Shown piece by piece: positions 50,507 to 52,190 of a stretch of 52,190 nt of DNA. This DNA comes from JBKPNZ01 sp046732895. Its GTDB lineage: Bacteria; Actinomycetota; Thermoleophilia; Solirubrobacterales; 70-9. The notes under the pieces were generated by a model. The model was not told the DNA's origin. It made no database searches and saw only the letters and a list, made by a program, of their open reading frames with translations. The translations under genes were made by a program, and so were the position numbers. The DNA is taken from contig JBKPNZ010000062.1 in NCBI GenBank assembly GCA_046732895.1, positions 1 through 52,190 on the forward strand, given 5' to 3'. The first letter of the stretch is position 1. The number at the start of each line of letters is the position of its first letter.

Positions 50507-51162
50507 GCGCCCTCCTCGGCGAGCAGGGGCAGCACCGCATCAAGCGCGGTTCGCAGACGCTCCCGGGTCTCGGCCTGCCCGGCCTTGACCTCGGCCATCG
50601 TCAGGCTCTCCTCCCCCACGCCATTCGCGTAGTTGACGATGACGCAGATCGCCGCGTACGCCAGGCCCAGCTCCTGGGCCGCCGTCCACTCGGACGCCAT
50701 CGTCATCCCGACGAGGTCGGCGTACTGGGCGATCAGGCGCACCTCAGCCGCGGTCTCGAGGCGCGGGCCGATCGACTGCCAGTACGTCGCGCCGTCGACG
50801 AGGGGCGGCTCCCCCACCTCGGCCCACTGCTCCAGCACGCGGCCCCGCCAGGCGTCGTCAAGGGCGGGCACCGTGTGCGCGGCACGGCCCTCGAGCGCGG
50901 TCGGCGAGGGCCCGAGCGAGATGAAATCGTCGGGGCAGGCGAAGGTGCCGGGTCCGAACTGCGGCTGCGCGCCTCCCACGGAGCAGATTCCGAGGACGCG
51001 GTCGCAGCCCGCGTCGACTGCCCGCCGCATGTTCGCGACGTGATCGATGCGGTGTGGCAGGACGTACTCGCCCGAGCCGTGGCGCTCGATCGCCGTCCAC
51101 ACGGCTCCGCCCAGGTCGATGCGCTCGGTCGCGTTCCCGCCGACGACCGCGAGCCCCGCCAT
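50503..51162 (-). CDS. Purine nucleoside phosphorylase family protein, probable S-methyl-5'-thioinosine phosphorylase
   Basis: The 219-residue protein belongs to the PNP/MTAP trimeric family: GLAVVGGNATERID at the start (usual loop GGSG reads GGNA), ERHGSGEYVLPHRIDHVANMRR near residue 26-47, GVSGSVGGA-like ICSVGGAQPQFGPG in the middle, and MTMASEWTAAQELGLAYAAI followed by VNYANG near 175-185. Here the base-recognition position is Asn rather than the Asp of adenosine-specific MTAP, which fits a 6-oxopurine nucleoside. That agrees with the neighbouring deaminase, whose product is methylthioinosine. It is about 30 residues shorter than typical MTAP. Its start directly follows the carboxylase stop. 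Confidence 0.78.
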   Translation of the reverse strand: MAGLAVVGGNATERIDLGGAVWTAIERHGSGEYVLPHRIDHVANMRRAVDAGCDRVLGICSVGGAQPQFGPGTFACPDDFISLGPSPTALEGRAAHTVPALDDAWRGRVLEQWAEVGEPPLVDGATYWQSIGPRLETAAEVRLIAQYADLVGMTMASEWTAAQELGLAYAAICVIVNYANGVGEESLTMAEVKAGQAETRERLRTALDAVLPLLAEEGA

Positions 51163-52190
51163 CTACGCCGGCGTGACCGGGTTGCGCCGTTCAGAGAAGC
51201 GGCGATCCTTGCCCTCGGCCATGGCGAAACGCCGAATCAGGTCGGCTCGCAGATCATCCGGCTCGATCACGGCGTCGACGACCAGCTCCGATGCAAGGTG
51301 CAGGATGTCGATGTCGGCCGAGTACTCCTCGCGCTTCTGCGCGACGAAGCGCTCACGCTCGGCCTCGTCTTCGATCGCCTGGATCTGGTTGAAGAACACA
51401 GCGTTGATGGCGGCCTCGGGCCCCATCACAGCGATCGACGCCGTCGGCAGCGCGATGCAGCAGTCCGGCTCGAAGGCCGGGCCCGCCATCGCATAGAGCC
51501 CGGCGCCGTAGGCCTTGCGCACGATCACGGACAGCTTCGGCACGGTCGCCTCGGAGACCGCCGAGATCATTTTGGCGCCGTGACGGATGATCCCCTGGCG
51601 CTCGACGTCCGTGCCGATCATGAACCCGGGCACGTCGGCCAGGAAGAGCAGCGGCACGTTGAAGGCGTTGCACGTGGCGATGAACCGCGCGGCCTTGTCG
51701 GCCGAGTCCACAAACAGCACCCCGCCCTTGAACTTGGGCTGATTGGCGACGATGCCGATCACCCGCCCATCCAGGCGCGCATAGCCGACCACGAGCTCCT
51801 TGGCCCAGCGCTCGTGCACCTCGCAGAACGAGTCCGCGTCGACGAGCGCCGCGATCAGCTCCTTGACGTCGAAGGCCTCCTTCTCGTCGGATGGCACGAT
51901 CTCTGCGACGGTGCGCTCAGCCGAGGGCTCTGCCGGCGGCGTGGTCGGCGGGGCCTCCCGCCAGCTCTGGGGCATGAACGACAGGTAGCCCTGGGCGACG
52001 TCGATGGCCTCCTCATCTGAGGAGACCAGGAAGTGGCCGCAGCCGGAGACCCCGGTGTGCATCCTGGCCCCGCCCATCTCCTCGAGCGTCACCTTCTCGC
52101 CGATCACCATCTCGGCCATTCGCGGCGAGCCCAGGTACATCGACGCGTTGCCGTCGCGCATGATCACGACGTCGCAGAACGCGGGGATGT
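51163..52190 (-). CDS. Acyl-CoA carboxylase carboxyltransferase subunit (PCC beta/AccD-like), partial
   Basis: Only the C-terminal 342 residues are in the window. Carboxyltransferase marks are clear: YLGSPRMAEMVIGE at the left, GRVIGIVANQPKFKGGVL near 165, FLADVPGFMIGTDVERQGIIRHGAK (core DVPGFMIGTDVERQG) and AYGAGLYAMAGPAFEPD, then MGPEAAINAVF. These match the beta subunit of propionyl-CoA or methylcrotonyl-CoA carboxylase, which transfers carboxyl from biotin to acyl-CoA. Its stop abuts the phosphorylase start, so it begins a four-gene minus-strand operon. Confidence 0.92.
   Translation of the reverse strand, partial: IPAFCDVVIMRDGNASMYLGSPRMAEMVIGEKVTLEEMGGARMHTGVSGCGHFLVSSDEEAIDVAQGYLSFMPQSWREAPPTTPPAEPSAERTVAEIVPSDEKEAFDVKELIAALVDADSFCEVHERWAKELVVGYARLDGRVIGIVANQPKFKGGVLFVDSADKAARFIATCNAFNVPLLFLADVPGFMIGTDVERQGIIRHGAKMISAVSEATVPKLSVIVRKAYGAGLYAMAGPAFEPDCCIALPTASIAVMGPEAAINAVFFNQIQAIEDEAERERFVAQKREEYSADIDILHLASELVVDAVIEPDDLRADLIRRFAMAEGKDRRFSERRNPVTPA

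Overview
This very G+C-rich window has short intergenic spaces, frequent GTG/TTG starts and strong GGAGG-type ribosome sites. It also carries MocR, PucR, SARP and SnoaL-tailed ECF regulators. It looks like an actinobacterial chromosome, and the secreted-protein repertoire would suit a soil lineage such as Thermoleophilia/Solirubrobacterales; that placement is inference from gene content. No transposase, integrase, phage gene, CRISPR array or rRNA was seen. Five tRNA genes are present. The window cuts a permease on the left and an acyl-CoA carboxylase subunit on the right.

Layout. 1-6.1 kb: amino acid/choline-type permease, a divergent choline-kinase-like phosphotransferase overlapping a dimethylglycine/sarcosine dehydrogenase, a lipoprotein, and a FadR-like regulator; this reads as methylated-amine uptake and oxidation. 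6.2-12.8 kb: two coupled lipoproteins, an MpaB/DUF2236 oxygenase, an SRPBCC protein, a winged-helix regulator, a frameshifted beta-propeller, an arginase-like protein and a 14-TM exporter. 13-21.8 kb: SnoaL-tailed ECF sigma factor, VOC protein, methyltransferase/MFS pair divergent from a MocR regulator, cupin/PPOX pair, lipoprotein, and a MarR-DHA2 divergon. 22-25.2 kb: selenium-binding protein (methanethiol oxidase family), a DUF3303-like protein and a DUF1059 protein, each preceded by repeats of a CCAA heptamer at exactly 11-bp spacing. A SARP-family regulator is divergent from the third of these. 25.3-28.7 kb: class IV aminotransferase coupled to a sulfotransferase, an RTX-type protein, and a chimeric pseudogene made of SARP and sulfotransferase pieces. 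28.8-34.9 kb: RibD/DHFR-type protein divergent from a second SnoaL-tailed sigma factor, a class C serine hydrolase, a DUF1326-DUF2182 pair and a beta-helix protein. 35-41.2 kb: tRNA-Pro, -Gly, -Trp, -Leu and -Leu, a sulfatase, two CAP-domain proteins, a class A beta-lactamase-like hydrolase and an SRAP protein. 41.2-52.2 kb: membrane M28 peptidase, acetoacetyl-CoA synthetase, BNR-repeat protein, fatty acid desaturase divergent from a PucR-type regulator, and a tightly packed minus-strand operon (carboxylase, 6-oxopurine nucleoside phosphorylase, MTA/SAH deaminase, methyltransferase).

The strongest candidate for an undescribed system is the small SARP-centred regulon at 22.1-25.2 kb. The regulator family is known to read direct repeats at one helical turn, and just such repeats stand in front of three separate neighbouring genes. 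Next to it, a chimeric pseudogene records duplication and collapse of the SARP/aminotransferase/sulfotransferase block. No gene-free stretch exceeds about 300 bases. The longest, 21800-22101, holds a doubtful coupled reading frame and a decayed beta-helix gene end; 23464-23728 holds one repeat box and nothing else recognisable.
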